A stretch of DNA of 64,000 nucleotides from positions 62,001-126,000 of the forward strand of contig NZ_MUNQ01000005.1 of assembly GCF_002001165.1 (NCBI RefSeq), in the 5' to 3' direction. This document shows, in pieces, positions 21,056 through 30,158 of the stretch (position 1 is its first letter; each line of letters opens with the position of its first letter). Made by a program: the position numbers and the translations under genes. Source of the DNA: Rhodanobacter sp. C05. Its GTDB lineage: Bacteria; Pseudomonadota; Gammaproteobacteria; Xanthomonadales; Rhodanobacteraceae. The notes under the pieces were generated by a model. That model was not told where the DNA came from and did no database searches. It worked only from the letters and a program-made list of their open reading frames with translations.

Positions 21056-22906
21056 TCATCCAGCGCGAGCAATCCGTTCAGCACGATCGAGGGTAGGCTG
21101 CAAACCGGGAAGGACCCGGTTGATCAGATCCTCATGTCGGCGCCACTTGTCTGCAGCGGGCTCGGTCACGGTGTAGCGTGAAAGTGGCAACGCAGCATCG
21201 AGTGAACGATCCCAGTCAAGTCCAAGTACACCGCACAGTCGCGCCACTTCCGCCGCAGGATCTGCAATCAACGCGTCGTAGCGTGCAACATGACAGCGTT
21301 CCGGCGGGAGTACAGCAAGATCATCGAGCAGGATGCGTGTGGTGGTATCCCACTGTGCTGCCACGATCTCGGGCAACGGTCGCGCGATCAGTTCGCGCCA
21401 ACCGGGCACCAGCAAGAGGGACCACGGCAAGCCCGTCCAGCCGGGAAGATTCGGATACGTGCGGAACCCGCCGGACTGCCAGGCCTCGATCATGCTGCTC
21501 AGTGTCTCGCGCGGGTCGCGGTGCAGGTAAATGAACCGGGCCTCCGGGAAAACCTTGGCCAGGAACGGTATGCGCAATGCATTCTTGGGCGTTTTCTCGA
21601 GCATCCGGAGTGGCTGCTGTTTCGGTGCATTGCCATCCCGGTCGTGCAGCTCCGCGAGAAAACGGCGCCGCAATGCTTCGATCAGCTCCGGCGACGCCGC
21701 AGTTGCATCCAGCCGGTTGGAGTCATAACCAAGCGCACTTGCACCCAGGCCGGGGGTACCTTCGATCAGCGCATGACTCTCACGACCGATCGTGTAAAGC
21801 CCCGGGGCCTTCGCCAAGGTCTCGAAAAGCAGGGTCGAGCCCGAGCGTGGTGGCGAAACGATGAATACCGGACGATCGAAGACCGGGTCGCGATCAGCAC
21901 GATCCGTGCGCGGCCCTGGAATTGCAGGGATCGCATTCTGGCGCAACTCGTCGCCACTGGAAGCGCGATTATTGTCGCCAATCGCCACGGACAGGACCAT
22001 GAGTCGTAGCGCAACCACCAACGACGAGTCATTGATCAGTTGCAGTGACGCTGCCGAGGCCTTCAGCCACTGCTCATAGGAGTTCAACGCCTTGCGATAG
22101 GCAGGCAGACCGGCCGGATCCGTACCGTGTTCCGACCACAGCGCCTGCCAGGCGGCGAGAAAGCGCGAGGTCACCTGCTTTGCAAGCTCCAGTTCCGGAT
22201 GGGGGCGCACCTCATTCAGGAGAAAACTGATGTGTTCACGCATCTCCCAGGGCGACATGACGGCAGGCAGGTTGACTGATTCATAGCGCAATGCGGGGTG
22301 GAGCTCTCCAGTCGGCGCAACAACCTCGGCGCGCCAGCCTTCGGGCACATGGTTGCCCGGCATCTGGCCGTCCCGTAACAGCTCCCCAAACTCGTCGCTG
22401 CCGACAGTATCCGCCACCAGGTGAATCCGCTCGTCGTCGGAGCCATTGATTACCTGATGCTGGCGCCAGGTATCGAAAATCCAGCATTCACCCGGCCCCA
22501 TGTTCACTTCACCTTCCCCGCATATGAATCGTACGGTCGGCTTGGTCACGATGGGCACGTGCACACGTGCGCGTGCCCGCCAGTAATAGTTGACGTCAAA
22601 GTGCGGAGTGACCTCGGCCTGACCTGTAAGCTTCATCAGGCGAGTCCGCCCCCATACGGCGCCGATTCGTGACAGCACCTGCATCAGGTACGGGCTCTGC
22701 AGAAGATACGGTGTGGGTCGCATCGCGCCCGCGAAGGATTCGTTGTCGGGGTCGCCATTGGCTGCAATCAAGGGCAACCACAGATTGCCGGGATACTTCT
22801 GCGGGTGTTCGCGCCAGTCAGCTTCGCCGAACGCCGCGATCTCTTGCGCGAGCGCCTCGGCATCGAACTGCAGTGGCAACTGGATAAAGGGAACTGGCAG
22901 TTTCAC
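21056..22906 (-). CDS. Asp/Asn beta-hydroxylase fused to a sulfotransferase
   Basis: Two catalytic domains are joined in about 616 residues. The N-terminal part (about 1-200) is an aspartyl/asparaginyl beta-hydroxylase domain: VTPHFDVNYYW supplies an HxD metal pair near 100-102, and the distal His lies in WRQHQVING near 150. The C-terminal part (about 340-600) is a sulfotransferase with the PAPS loop SPPRSGSTLLFETL near 349 and ARFIYLHRDPRE near 455. One polypeptide could hydroxylate and sulfate the same substrate. I chose GTG 22906 because conserved sequence begins at KLPVPFIQLPL; an ATG at 23026 adds 40 residues of unconvincing sequence. It is the last gene of the leftward set. Confidence 0.87.
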   Translation of the reverse strand: MKLPVPFIQLPLQFDAEALAQEIAAFGEADWREHPQKYPGNLWLPLIAANGDPDNESFAGAMRPTPYLLQSPYLMQVLSRIGAVWGRTRLMKLTGQAEVTPHFDVNYYWRARARVHVPIVTKPTVRFICGEGEVNMGPGECWIFDTWRQHQVINGSDDERIHLVADTVGSDEFGELLRDGQMPGNHVPEGWRAEVVAPTGELHPALRYESVNLPAVMSPWEMREHISFLLNEVRPHPELELAKQVTSRFLAAWQALWSEHGTDPAGLPAYRKALNSYEQWLKASAASLQLINDSSLVVALRLMVLSVAIGDNNRASSGDELRQNAIPAIPGPRTDRADRDPVFDRPVFIVSPPRSGSTLLFETLAKAPGLYTIGRESHALIEGTPGLGASALGYDSNRLDATAASPELIEALRRRFLAELHDRDGNAPKQQPLRMLEKTPKNALRIPFLAKVFPEARFIYLHRDPRETLSSMIEAWQSGGFRTYPNLPGWTGLPWSLLLVPGWRELIARPLPEIVAAQWDTTTRILLDDLAVLPPERCHVARYDALIADPAAEVARLCGVLGLDWDRSLDAALPLSRYTVTEPAADKWRRHEDLINRVLPGLQPTLDRAERIARAG

Positions 22907-23056
22907 TGATTGTGTCCACTTGAATTGATTGAACTGCGCGCCACCGGCGCAAGGCTGAATGAGCTTCTTCGTTGCATCAGCTGCATGGTAATCGACTACT
23001 TCGGCACCAAGGCGACCATGCGTCACTCAGTATTGAAATGGCCCATCACGTTTGCA

Positions 23057-24616
23057 TCAAATGGGCAATTCGGCAATCGCCTCGCGCAACGGCTGCAGCT
23101 GTTGTTCGTAATTCCGCCACTCCTCGAAGAAGCGGGTGTGGATCGGTTCACGCACCTGCGACATGCTGAGTGTCGCAACCGCAGCCTTGTTGCGGGTTAT
23201 ATCCACGCAACCGGGCTCCCATTCCAGCCCGCAGTAATCGAGCACCTTGTGCGCCATGGCTTCCGGGTCGCGTGTAAGTTCGTTGTACGGCACATCGAGA
23301 ATCTGCCCCGGCATGGCGGCATGCCAGTGCGCGAGCACACGGCGATACTGTTTGTAATGCGCGGCGAGCGCATGCATGTCATAGCTCCACGGGAACGTGT
23401 CGCCCAACAATGCCCGGAAGTTGGAGAAACACACATCCATCGGATCGCGCACGAGATTCAGGATGCGTGCCTGCGGCAGCGCGCGATGAATCAGCCCGGC
23501 GATCATCCAGTTCCGTGGCAGCTTGTCGATGAAAAACCGCGCACCTTGCGCACGCCACTGGGTTCGCTCCAGATAGCGGCGACCCAGCTCGGCATAGTCC
23601 AGATCCGGAAGCCGTTCCAGCACGTATTCATCCAAAGTTGTGCGGTGATCCGCCACCCAGCGCAGTTGCAGGCCGAAATCATCCAGCTCACCCGCCGAAA
23701 CAACCTGCGAGTGGTTGCCGAGCACACGATCAAGCAAGGTTGTCCCCGAGCGTGGCATGCCGATGATAAAAATCGGCTGTGGCCCTTCGTGAACCACATC
23801 CGCATCCTGCAGAAACTGCGGTGTGCAGCGTCGGATCAGATTGCCGAACAAATGCCGTTCGTAGTCGGGATCATGCTGGTGGCGCGCATACAGGATCGCA
23901 TTGCCACGCGCCAGCGCTTCCCACGCCAGGTCGTAACGCTGGGTGTCCTCCAGCTCCTTGTAGACCGCGAACTCGAGCGCAGCATGGTCCTCGGTTCCCT
24001 TCTCGACCTCTTGCAGACGCCCCCTCAAATCGTCCAGATGGTTTTTTTCCAGTGTCTGTTTGCGCAGCCGAGTCAACGCCAGCGCACCGCGTCCAAAAGA
24101 AGGCTCCAGACGCAGGCAGATCTTCAGCTCCGCCTCCGCATCATCCATTTGTCCGTTGAATATCAGCTCGAGTGCCCGCTGAAAACGGAAGTCGATGGTT
24201 CCCATCCCGGCCGCGGCGGCTTGATTGAACAAAGTCAGCGCCTCCCGATGCTCGCCAAGCATCTTGCGCAGAGTGGCCAATCCCATCAGGACAGAGCCGT
24301 CGCTGGTATTCGACAGCACCGGATGATCCAGGCAGTCGCGCACAGCCACCGTTTCGCCAACCCGCAGCAACATCATGGCCGCATCAACGACCAGCCCACC
24401 ATCCGCCGGCAGATGACTCATGGCGGTTAACGCGTACATTGCGGCATCACGCACTCGATGTTCCTCGAAGGCGATACCACTAAGCGTCAGCAGTGCATGG
24501 ATGTGCACCGGATCGCGTTGCAGCAGCGACTCCAGCGTGATACGGGCCGCCAAAAGCTGCCCCCCCGACAAATAGCGTTGGGCTCGGTCCCAGAGTCGGG
24601 GGGTGGAGTCAGTCAT
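23057..24616 (-). CDS. TPR-containing sulfotransferase 4
   Basis: This is a 519-residue protein with TPR helices over about residues 1-200 and a sulfotransferase domain after 275. The PAPS loop GMPRSGTTLLDRVL is near 285, IDKLPRNWM follows, and the 3'-phosphate motif ARILNLVRDPMDVCFSN is near 382. The end has the SMSQVREPIHTRFFEEWRNY block typical of the family. Sulfotransferase 1 is its nearest relative in the cluster by these motifs. It lies 115 bases downstream of sulfotransferase 5 on the same strand. Confidence 0.9.
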   Translation of the reverse strand: MTDSTPRLWDRAQRYLSGGQLLAARITLESLLQRDPVHIHALLTLSGIAFEEHRVRDAAMYALTAMSHLPADGGLVVDAAMMLLRVGETVAVRDCLDHPVLSNTSDGSVLMGLATLRKMLGEHREALTLFNQAAAAGMGTIDFRFQRALELIFNGQMDDAEAELKICLRLEPSFGRGALALTRLRKQTLEKNHLDDLRGRLQEVEKGTEDHAALEFAVYKELEDTQRYDLAWEALARGNAILYARHQHDPDYERHLFGNLIRRCTPQFLQDADVVHEGPQPIFIIGMPRSGTTLLDRVLGNHSQVVSAGELDDFGLQLRWVADHRTTLDEYVLERLPDLDYAELGRRYLERTQWRAQGARFFIDKLPRNWMIAGLIHRALPQARILNLVRDPMDVCFSNFRALLGDTFPWSYDMHALAAHYKQYRRVLAHWHAAMPGQILDVPYNELTRDPEAMAHKVLDYCGLEWEPGCVDITRNKAAVATLSMSQVREPIHTRFFEEWRNYEQQLQPLREAIAELPI

Positions 24617-24731
24617 TACGCAACATCCGGCAGTTTTCTCTTCACGATGCTAGCAAACGGCGCTGCACACTGCCCGCAAACTCAGAGCAGCTCAGACCAC
24701 CATCGGAAGCTTTCGTCGCACATCGCACGAA

Positions 24732-26567
24732 TCAATCACTCAGGTCGGCCGAATAGCCCCAGTGACGCAACATGGGCTCGATGATCGGCAGCACCGGTTC
24801 GAACTCGCGACGGTACCTGGTCCAGCGGTTCAAGCCTTTTCTGTTCACGGGCTCGATGACCTGCGAATAACTCGGGGTCCCGATGAAACCCTTGTTGCGC
24901 GCATGCTGATCGAACTTCCGCATCGGCGCGTCATCGTCCAGTTCGAGAAACTGCGCAATGCGTCTGGTCTGTCGCGGAAAATCCCCAACGAGTTCTTCGT
25001 AACGCGATACCAGTACCCTCGGCTGGAAGATACGCACATCTTCCAGCCAGGTTTCCATGGACTGCACGTATGCCGCGGCCAGCCGCTCCAGACTGGCACA
25101 TGCCGCGCCCACGATGCTGGAGCGGAAATTCTGCATGTAGCAACTGAGCATCACGTCGCACGGATGACGCAGCGCAAGAATGAACTTGGCCTCGGGAAAA
25201 AGGCGGTGGATCATCGGCATCCACATCATGTTCAACGGATTCTTGTCGACGAGTTGCGCGCTCCAGCGACGGTTTATTTTCTCGGAAACCATGATCAGGT
25301 ATTGCTTGCGCAATTCATCGCAATCGCGCTGCTGCAGCAGGTCCAGATTCAACATGATGCGCGGGTCGTGCCTGCGCAGCTTGTCGGCGAGACGGTTGAA
25401 GAATGGGTTCTCGTCCATCGACTGCAGGCCGGGGTGCGCGTCCAGCATCTGTTCCAGCAGCGTGGTACCCGAACGCGGGAATCCCACGATGAATACCGGC
25501 GAGTCGCGCGTATCGGGGGCACTCAGCTGCGGCCACCTGGCGCAGTCATCCTCGGTGACCCTCTGGATTTCCGCAGGCATCGCCAGCGCGCCGGGCCGGA
25601 AATGATCCGGCGATGCGATCCTGAGCTCCTCTACCTGCAGTGCATGGGCAGTCTGCAGGGACTGCATGGCGAGATCCGTCTCGCGCAGCTTGTCGTACAC
25701 CCGACCAAGCTCGAAATAATGGGCGAAATCGTTGGCTTGCCGCGGTCCTCGGCGCTCCAGCAATACGCGCGCCGCCGCGGCGTCACCCTTGCGCAAGGCC
25801 AGCGTGGCGAAGACATGATCGGCCTCGTTTTCGATCGCCTCTGTATGCCCCGCCGCTCCACTGTCGACGACCGACTGGGCCATCGACTCGGCTTCGCCGA
25901 GTCGATTTACCCTTTCATAAATATAGGCAAGTTGCAGCCTGGCCTCCAGATAGGAGGGGGCATAGCCGAGCAGATTTTCCAGTGCTTCCCCCGCGTCCGC
26001 TGCACTGCATACCAGCAGCAACAGCTTGGCCAATTCCAGCTGCAGCGGGCCGTCATTGAGCGGTAGCCAGTTGCGCCACCGGCGCAACAGGTCCTCCGCC
26101 CCCTGGAAGTCCTGACATAGGCAACAGGCGCGTGCCGCGTGGATGCGTGCAAGCGGCAAATCCCGGTCAAGTTCGAAAGCGTCCAGCAACACGTCGCGTG
26201 CGCCGAAAAAATCCTGGCGCTGAACCAGCATCAGGCCCAGATGGATTTTCGGCATGATATTGCGTGGATCCAGCCGGATCGCGGTCAAGTACGCGTCTTC
26301 AGCTTCTGTCAGTAATCCGGCCGTAGCTGACGCCGTGGCGTAATTGCACCAGTGCGTACTGCTGTCGGGAAACAGCTCCGTCAACTGAAGATAGACGGCC
26401 TTGGCTTCCGTGTGGCGCTGCTGGAATTGCAACGCCATTGCCAGCAGCAACAATGAATTTTCGTCGTGTGGCTGCCCGAGCAACTGCTCACGACACAGGC
26501 GCTCCGCCTCAGGCAGATGGCCTGCGGTGAGGGCGGCGACAATCAACTGGGTGGGTTCTTGAGTCAT
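24732..26567 (-). CDS. TPR-containing sulfotransferase 5
   Basis: This is the largest of the set (611 residues). About 330 residues of TPR-type helices come first, then the PAPS loop GFPRSGTTLLEQML near 360, the KLRRHDPRI segment, VDKNPLNMMW, and the 3'-phosphate motif AKFILALRHPCDV near 459. The C-terminus has TPSYSQVIEPVNRKGLNRW. The ATG stands only 4 bases after the T-run of the TonB receptor terminator and has no Shine-Dalgarno. Translation therefore depends on readthrough of that terminator, on an internal promoter, or on a leaderless start. Confidence 0.9.
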   Translation of the reverse strand: MTQEPTQLIVAALTAGHLPEAERLCREQLLGQPHDENSLLLLAMALQFQQRHTEAKAVYLQLTELFPDSSTHWCNYATASATAGLLTEAEDAYLTAIRLDPRNIMPKIHLGLMLVQRQDFFGARDVLLDAFELDRDLPLARIHAARACCLCQDFQGAEDLLRRWRNWLPLNDGPLQLELAKLLLLVCSAADAGEALENLLGYAPSYLEARLQLAYIYERVNRLGEAESMAQSVVDSGAAGHTEAIENEADHVFATLALRKGDAAAARVLLERRGPRQANDFAHYFELGRVYDKLRETDLAMQSLQTAHALQVEELRIASPDHFRPGALAMPAEIQRVTEDDCARWPQLSAPDTRDSPVFIVGFPRSGTTLLEQMLDAHPGLQSMDENPFFNRLADKLRRHDPRIMLNLDLLQQRDCDELRKQYLIMVSEKINRRWSAQLVDKNPLNMMWMPMIHRLFPEAKFILALRHPCDVMLSCYMQNFRSSIVGAACASLERLAAAYVQSMETWLEDVRIFQPRVLVSRYEELVGDFPRQTRRIAQFLELDDDAPMRKFDQHARNKGFIGTPSYSQVIEPVNRKGLNRWTRYRREFEPVLPIIEPMLRHWGYSADLSD

Positions 26568-26570
26568 GAC

Positions 26571-26606
26571 ATAAAAAAGGGCCGCGTGATCAACTCACGC
26601 GGCCCT
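26571..26606 (-). terminator. Intrinsic terminator after the TonB-dependent receptor gene
   Basis: Read on the minus strand, AGGGCCGCGTGA, a 5-base loop and TCACGCGGCCCT form a 12-bp GC-rich stem followed directly by TTTTTT. It is placed 25 bases after the receptor stop and ends 4 bases before the ATG of sulfotransferase 5. It would cut expression of the downstream sulfotransferases relative to the receptor. Confidence 0.92.
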
Positions 26607-26631
26607 CAAGCTTACCGTGTAAAACGATTGT

Positions 26632-29600
26632 TTAGAACTTGACCGTCACGCGAGCCCAGAAATAACGACCCATCAGGTCGAAATCGCTCGGATCGGTATT
26701 GGCATTGAGCGTGTTGTTCGCGAACAGCATTGGCGGCTGCTTGTCGAACAGGTTGTTGACGCCGACGTCGATACGCGTGTTGAACGGCTCGATGTTGTAG
26801 CCGAGCGACACGTCGTTGTACACCGTCGCGCCGTACTTGTAGACCTGACCCTTCAGCGTGCAGTAGCTGCCGTAATAGCAGGTGCCATCCGGGAACGTGT
26901 CCTGCGACGGGCTCTTCGAACCCATCTGGAAGCGACCGATGTAGCGCATGCGCCACTCGGCATTCCAGTTGCCCGCCTGCCAGTCCACGAAACCCTGTGC
27001 GCGCCAACGCGGGAACAGGCAGGTACCGACACCCGGGCATGCCGCTTCCTGCGCCGAGCCGTACGACAGGAAATGACCGGCATCGTTGTAGGTGGTATTG
27101 GACGAAGTACCCGGTGCGGTCTGCTGGTTGTAGTACTTCAGGTAGGTGGCGTTGAGGCCGACATTGAACTTGCCGAACGAGAACTCCGGCAACTTGTAGT
27201 TGGCCGAGAAGTCGATACCGCCGGTGCTCACCGTGCCGAGGTTGCCGGTCGGCTGGAGGAACGACGACGTCAGCTGACCCTGGTTCGGGCCGGAGTCAAA
27301 GCGGTGGATGAACTGGCAGTACACGGTCTGACCGGCACTGCACAGGTTGAGCACGCTCTGCGCGCCAACCGTGGTGATGATGTCATTCAGGTACAGATGC
27401 CAGACATCGACCGTGGTCGACAGGCCCGGTGCCCACGACGGGCTGTACACCGCGCCCAGGTCGAAGTTCTTGCCCTGTTCCGGCTTGATCGGGAAACCTG
27501 CATAGGCGGAGCCCGACACAATCGTGGACAGCTGCAAGTTCTGCGCTACGGCGGCGTCCTTGAAGCTGCCGTCGGTCTTTACGCCCACGCACGCCGGGTT
27601 GACCGGGGTGCCGGTATAACCGTCGCAGGGATCGCTGGAAATGCGCGGGGCACTCGAACTCGGCGCACCGTAGATTTCCGCGATGTTCGGGGCACGGAAC
27701 ACATTGGCCATCGTGCCGCGCAGCAGCAGATCGTTGATCGGCTTGTACTCCAGCGCAAACTTGAAGTTGTTCGTGCTGCCGAACGAGCTGAAGCGGGAAT
27801 AGCGATCACCGATGGTCACGTTCAGCGACTGCGCAAACGGCAGCCCAGTGAGCACCGGAATAAAGGCTTCCGCATAGCCTTCCTTCACATTGTAGCCACC
27901 CTGCACGCCGGCGGTGCATTGGCTGCCCAGCACGCAACTGTAGGCACCGTTGCCTCCCAGAGTCAGATTCAGCAGCGGGTCGACGACCGAATGGGTGTAC
28001 TCGGTCCGATAGTCGAGACCGGCGGCCAGCTGCACGGTGCCGGCTGGCAGGTCGAACAGACCGCCGGTCACATCGGCATGCCAGACCTTCTCGATCGAGT
28101 AGGCGTTGCTGACCGCGGCCGCCGAGGCCTGCTTCAGTGCCGCCACGCTACTTGGTGAATTCAGGTTGAACGGGTTGAATCCCAGGGAAGTCTGCGAAAC
28201 GTTACTGGGGCAAGCCACCGGAGCCGCCGCCGTGCCGCAGCCCAGCGTACCGGCCGCGGTCATGTACGAGTCGCCGGTGTACAGGTCGTTGAAATTGGGC
28301 AGACCCAGGGTCGTGGTGACCAAGCTCGTATGGCCGTAGTCGACGCCGACATCCCAGTTCCAGTCCTTGCCTAGAACCGTCAAGTTGCCCTTGATGCCGG
28401 TATTGATCTGGGCAGTGTTGGTGCCGGCGATCGCCGTGCGATCGCCGACCGAGGTCAGGCGCGAGGCAAACGAGTTGAAGCCGTTGCCGAACTCCACCCC
28501 GAAGTGGTTCCAGTACTTGTTTTGCGAGATATCCAGCGAGCTGGTGGCGTACGGCGGCGTGGAGTACAGCGCCGGCGCGAGCTGGAACGAGGCCGAGGTC
28601 TTGTTGACATAGGTATTCATGTAGGCCTGAACGTTGTCGCTCAGGTTGTAGGTACCCATGACGAACGCATTGGTGCGCTCCTGCGGGGTCAGGATCAGGT
28701 TGACCGTCGCATAGTTGTACTTGTCGCTGTGCGGACCGTTGTTCTGGAAGCAGTGGTAGTTGGCGGTGGTCACCACCGAGCTGTCCGCCGATGGGCCGTT
28801 CAGCGCCACGTAGCTGCAGCCGAACTGCGCCTTCAGGGCCGGGGACAGCTGAACGTGGCCAAACGGTGCCGAGGACGAACCGCCGACATAGGTGGCCGGC
28901 GGGGTGCTGGTATTGCCGTAGCGGGTCAACGCATTCTTCGAGAAACTGCGGTTGCCAGCCAGAACGCCGTCCTGCTTGTTGTATTCGACGCCGCCCATGA
29001 TGCTTCCCTTGTCGGACGTCTGCCCGAAAGTGAAGCTGTAGCCGGCCTGGTCGCCGTCATTGTGATCGGACTCGCCGACATTGGCGGTGAACTGGGCACC
29101 CTGGTAGTTCTTGCGCAGGATGAAGTTGACCACGCCACCGATCGCATCGGAGCCGTAAGTCGCCGAAGCACCGCTGGTGAGCACTTCGATGCGCTCGATC
29201 ATGCTGGCGGGAATCGCATTGATATCGGGCGAGCCACTACCCAATGCGTTGATGACGCGCTGACCGTCGACCAGGATCAGGGTGCGCTTCGAGCCGAGGC
29301 CGCGCAGGTTGATGCTGGACGCGCCGGTACCGCCGCCATTGTTGACCTGCGGGTTGACGTTGCCACCGGTCATTGCCGGCAGCTGCTGCACGAGGTCGCC
29401 CAGCGTCATCTTGCCGGTCGCCTGGATCTGCGCACGGTCAATGGTGACCACCGGATTGGACGTTTCCAGGTCAACGCGACGGATCAGCGAACCGGTAACC
29501 ACCACGGTCTGCAGCGATTTCGCCTTCTGCTGGTCCGGCTGGGTATTGCTGGTTGTGGACTGGCTGCTGGTGTCCTGGGCAAATGCCGTACCCGACGCGC

Positions 29601-29673
29601 CAGTAGCGATGACAGCACCCAGCGAAAGCGCCAGGCGGACTGCCGAAGAAAGTTTTGTGACCCCAAGTTTCAT
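26632..29673 (-). CDS. TonB-dependent outer-membrane receptor with seven cysteine pairs
   Basis: The 1013-residue protein has a signal peptide (cleavage near AFA-QD, residue 32), a TonB-box-like segment (LQTVVVTGSLI, about 52-62), a plug domain (to about 200) with the INLRGLGSKRTLILVDGQRV motif, and a 22-strand barrel ending in the terminal Phe of RVTVKF. It takes up an unknown ligand. There is no N-terminal STN signalling domain. The barrel has 14 Cys in seven closely spaced pairs (for example YSCVLGSQC and GTCYYGSYC), probably disulfides in surface loops. It heads the leftward sulfotransferase set, ends at a terminator and has a 245-base leader. Confidence 0.93.
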   Translation of the reverse strand: MKLGVTKLSSAVRLALSLGAVIATGASGTAFAQDTSSQSTTSNTQPDQQKAKSLQTVVVTGSLIRRVDLETSNPVVTIDRAQIQATGKMTLGDLVQQLPAMTGGNVNPQVNNGGGTGASSINLRGLGSKRTLILVDGQRVINALGSGSPDINAIPASMIERIEVLTSGASATYGSDAIGGVVNFILRKNYQGAQFTANVGESDHNDGDQAGYSFTFGQTSDKGSIMGGVEYNKQDGVLAGNRSFSKNALTRYGNTSTPPATYVGGSSSAPFGHVQLSPALKAQFGCSYVALNGPSADSSVVTTANYHCFQNNGPHSDKYNYATVNLILTPQERTNAFVMGTYNLSDNVQAYMNTYVNKTSASFQLAPALYSTPPYATSSLDISQNKYWNHFGVEFGNGFNSFASRLTSVGDRTAIAGTNTAQINTGIKGNLTVLGKDWNWDVGVDYGHTSLVTTTLGLPNFNDLYTGDSYMTAAGTLGCGTAAAPVACPSNVSQTSLGFNPFNLNSPSSVAALKQASAAAVSNAYSIEKVWHADVTGGLFDLPAGTVQLAAGLDYRTEYTHSVVDPLLNLTLGGNGAYSCVLGSQCTAGVQGGYNVKEGYAEAFIPVLTGLPFAQSLNVTIGDRYSRFSSFGSTNNFKFALEYKPINDLLLRGTMANVFRAPNIAEIYGAPSSSAPRISSDPCDGYTGTPVNPACVGVKTDGSFKDAAVAQNLQLSTIVSGSAYAGFPIKPEQGKNFDLGAVYSPSWAPGLSTTVDVWHLYLNDIITTVGAQSVLNLCSAGQTVYCQFIHRFDSGPNQGQLTSSFLQPTGNLGTVSTGGIDFSANYKLPEFSFGKFNVGLNATYLKYYNQQTAPGTSSNTTYNDAGHFLSYGSAQEAACPGVGTCLFPRWRAQGFVDWQAGNWNAEWRMRYIGRFQMGSKSPSQDTFPDGTCYYGSYCTLKGQVYKYGATVYNDVSLGYNIEPFNTRIDVGVNNLFDKQPPMLFANNTLNANTDPSDFDLMGRYFWARVTVKF

Positions 29674-30158
29674 AAAGACACCCTCCGATTAATTATTGCC
29701 ATGGGTCAGAAAACGTTCTGCCCAAAAACTGCAACCTGGCTCGATCTTCCAAGCCGACGAACTTCAGACCCACGAACTCCCGATCCTCGTCGATACTAAC
29801 AGGCAAATAACGCTACGTGAACACGCAGCATACCTCCCGCACCGGACATGTCTTGCCGTTGGACTGTGTTGTGGCACTCATCCGCGCCACCAGTCCGCGC
29901 CATCAAACCCAAGCGCGATGCGCCTTTATCATGCTTGCTTTACGTATTGTCAACAAAATTTGTACAAGTAAAAACTTGCGCGCAGCACGGATTCAGGGAC
30001 GTTTCCAGTCATACAAGTATATGAACAAGCTTGTTGCGCCACACGCCATCAACAGCTGGCGTCAGGTCATCCGATCCACAGGTCAGAGGCAACGCCTGTT
30101 CCACCGCGAGCTTCGGTGAGCAGCCGCATCATTCCGACATTTAAAGAACCGAACCGGG
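29674..30158. other. 485-base AT-richer gap upstream of the TonB receptor gene
   Basis: No convincing gene is present. The part from about 29930 to 30010 is notably AT-rich for this genome and holds a good leftward promoter. An 11-base palindrome (ACAAAATTTGT, about 29953-29963) stands just upstream of its -35 box and could be an operator. The stretch from 29674 to about 29918 would be the long untranslated leader of the receptor mRNA. I see no recognisable riboswitch. Confidence 0.6.
29925..29953 (-). promoter_or_regulatory. Sigma-70-type promoter for the TonB receptor gene
   Basis: On the minus strand a perfect -35 box TTGACA (29953-29948) is followed by a 17-base spacer and the -10 box GATAAA (29930-29925, four of six bases match TATAAT). 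Transcription would start near 29918, giving a leader of about 245 bases before the receptor ATG. Confidence 0.6.

Noticed and set aside
14674..29673. RaxX/RaxST-like sulfated-peptide locus
   Set aside because: No small tyrosine-bearing leader-peptide gene or peptidase-ABC transporter was found in or beside the cluster; the TPR form also differs from RaxST.
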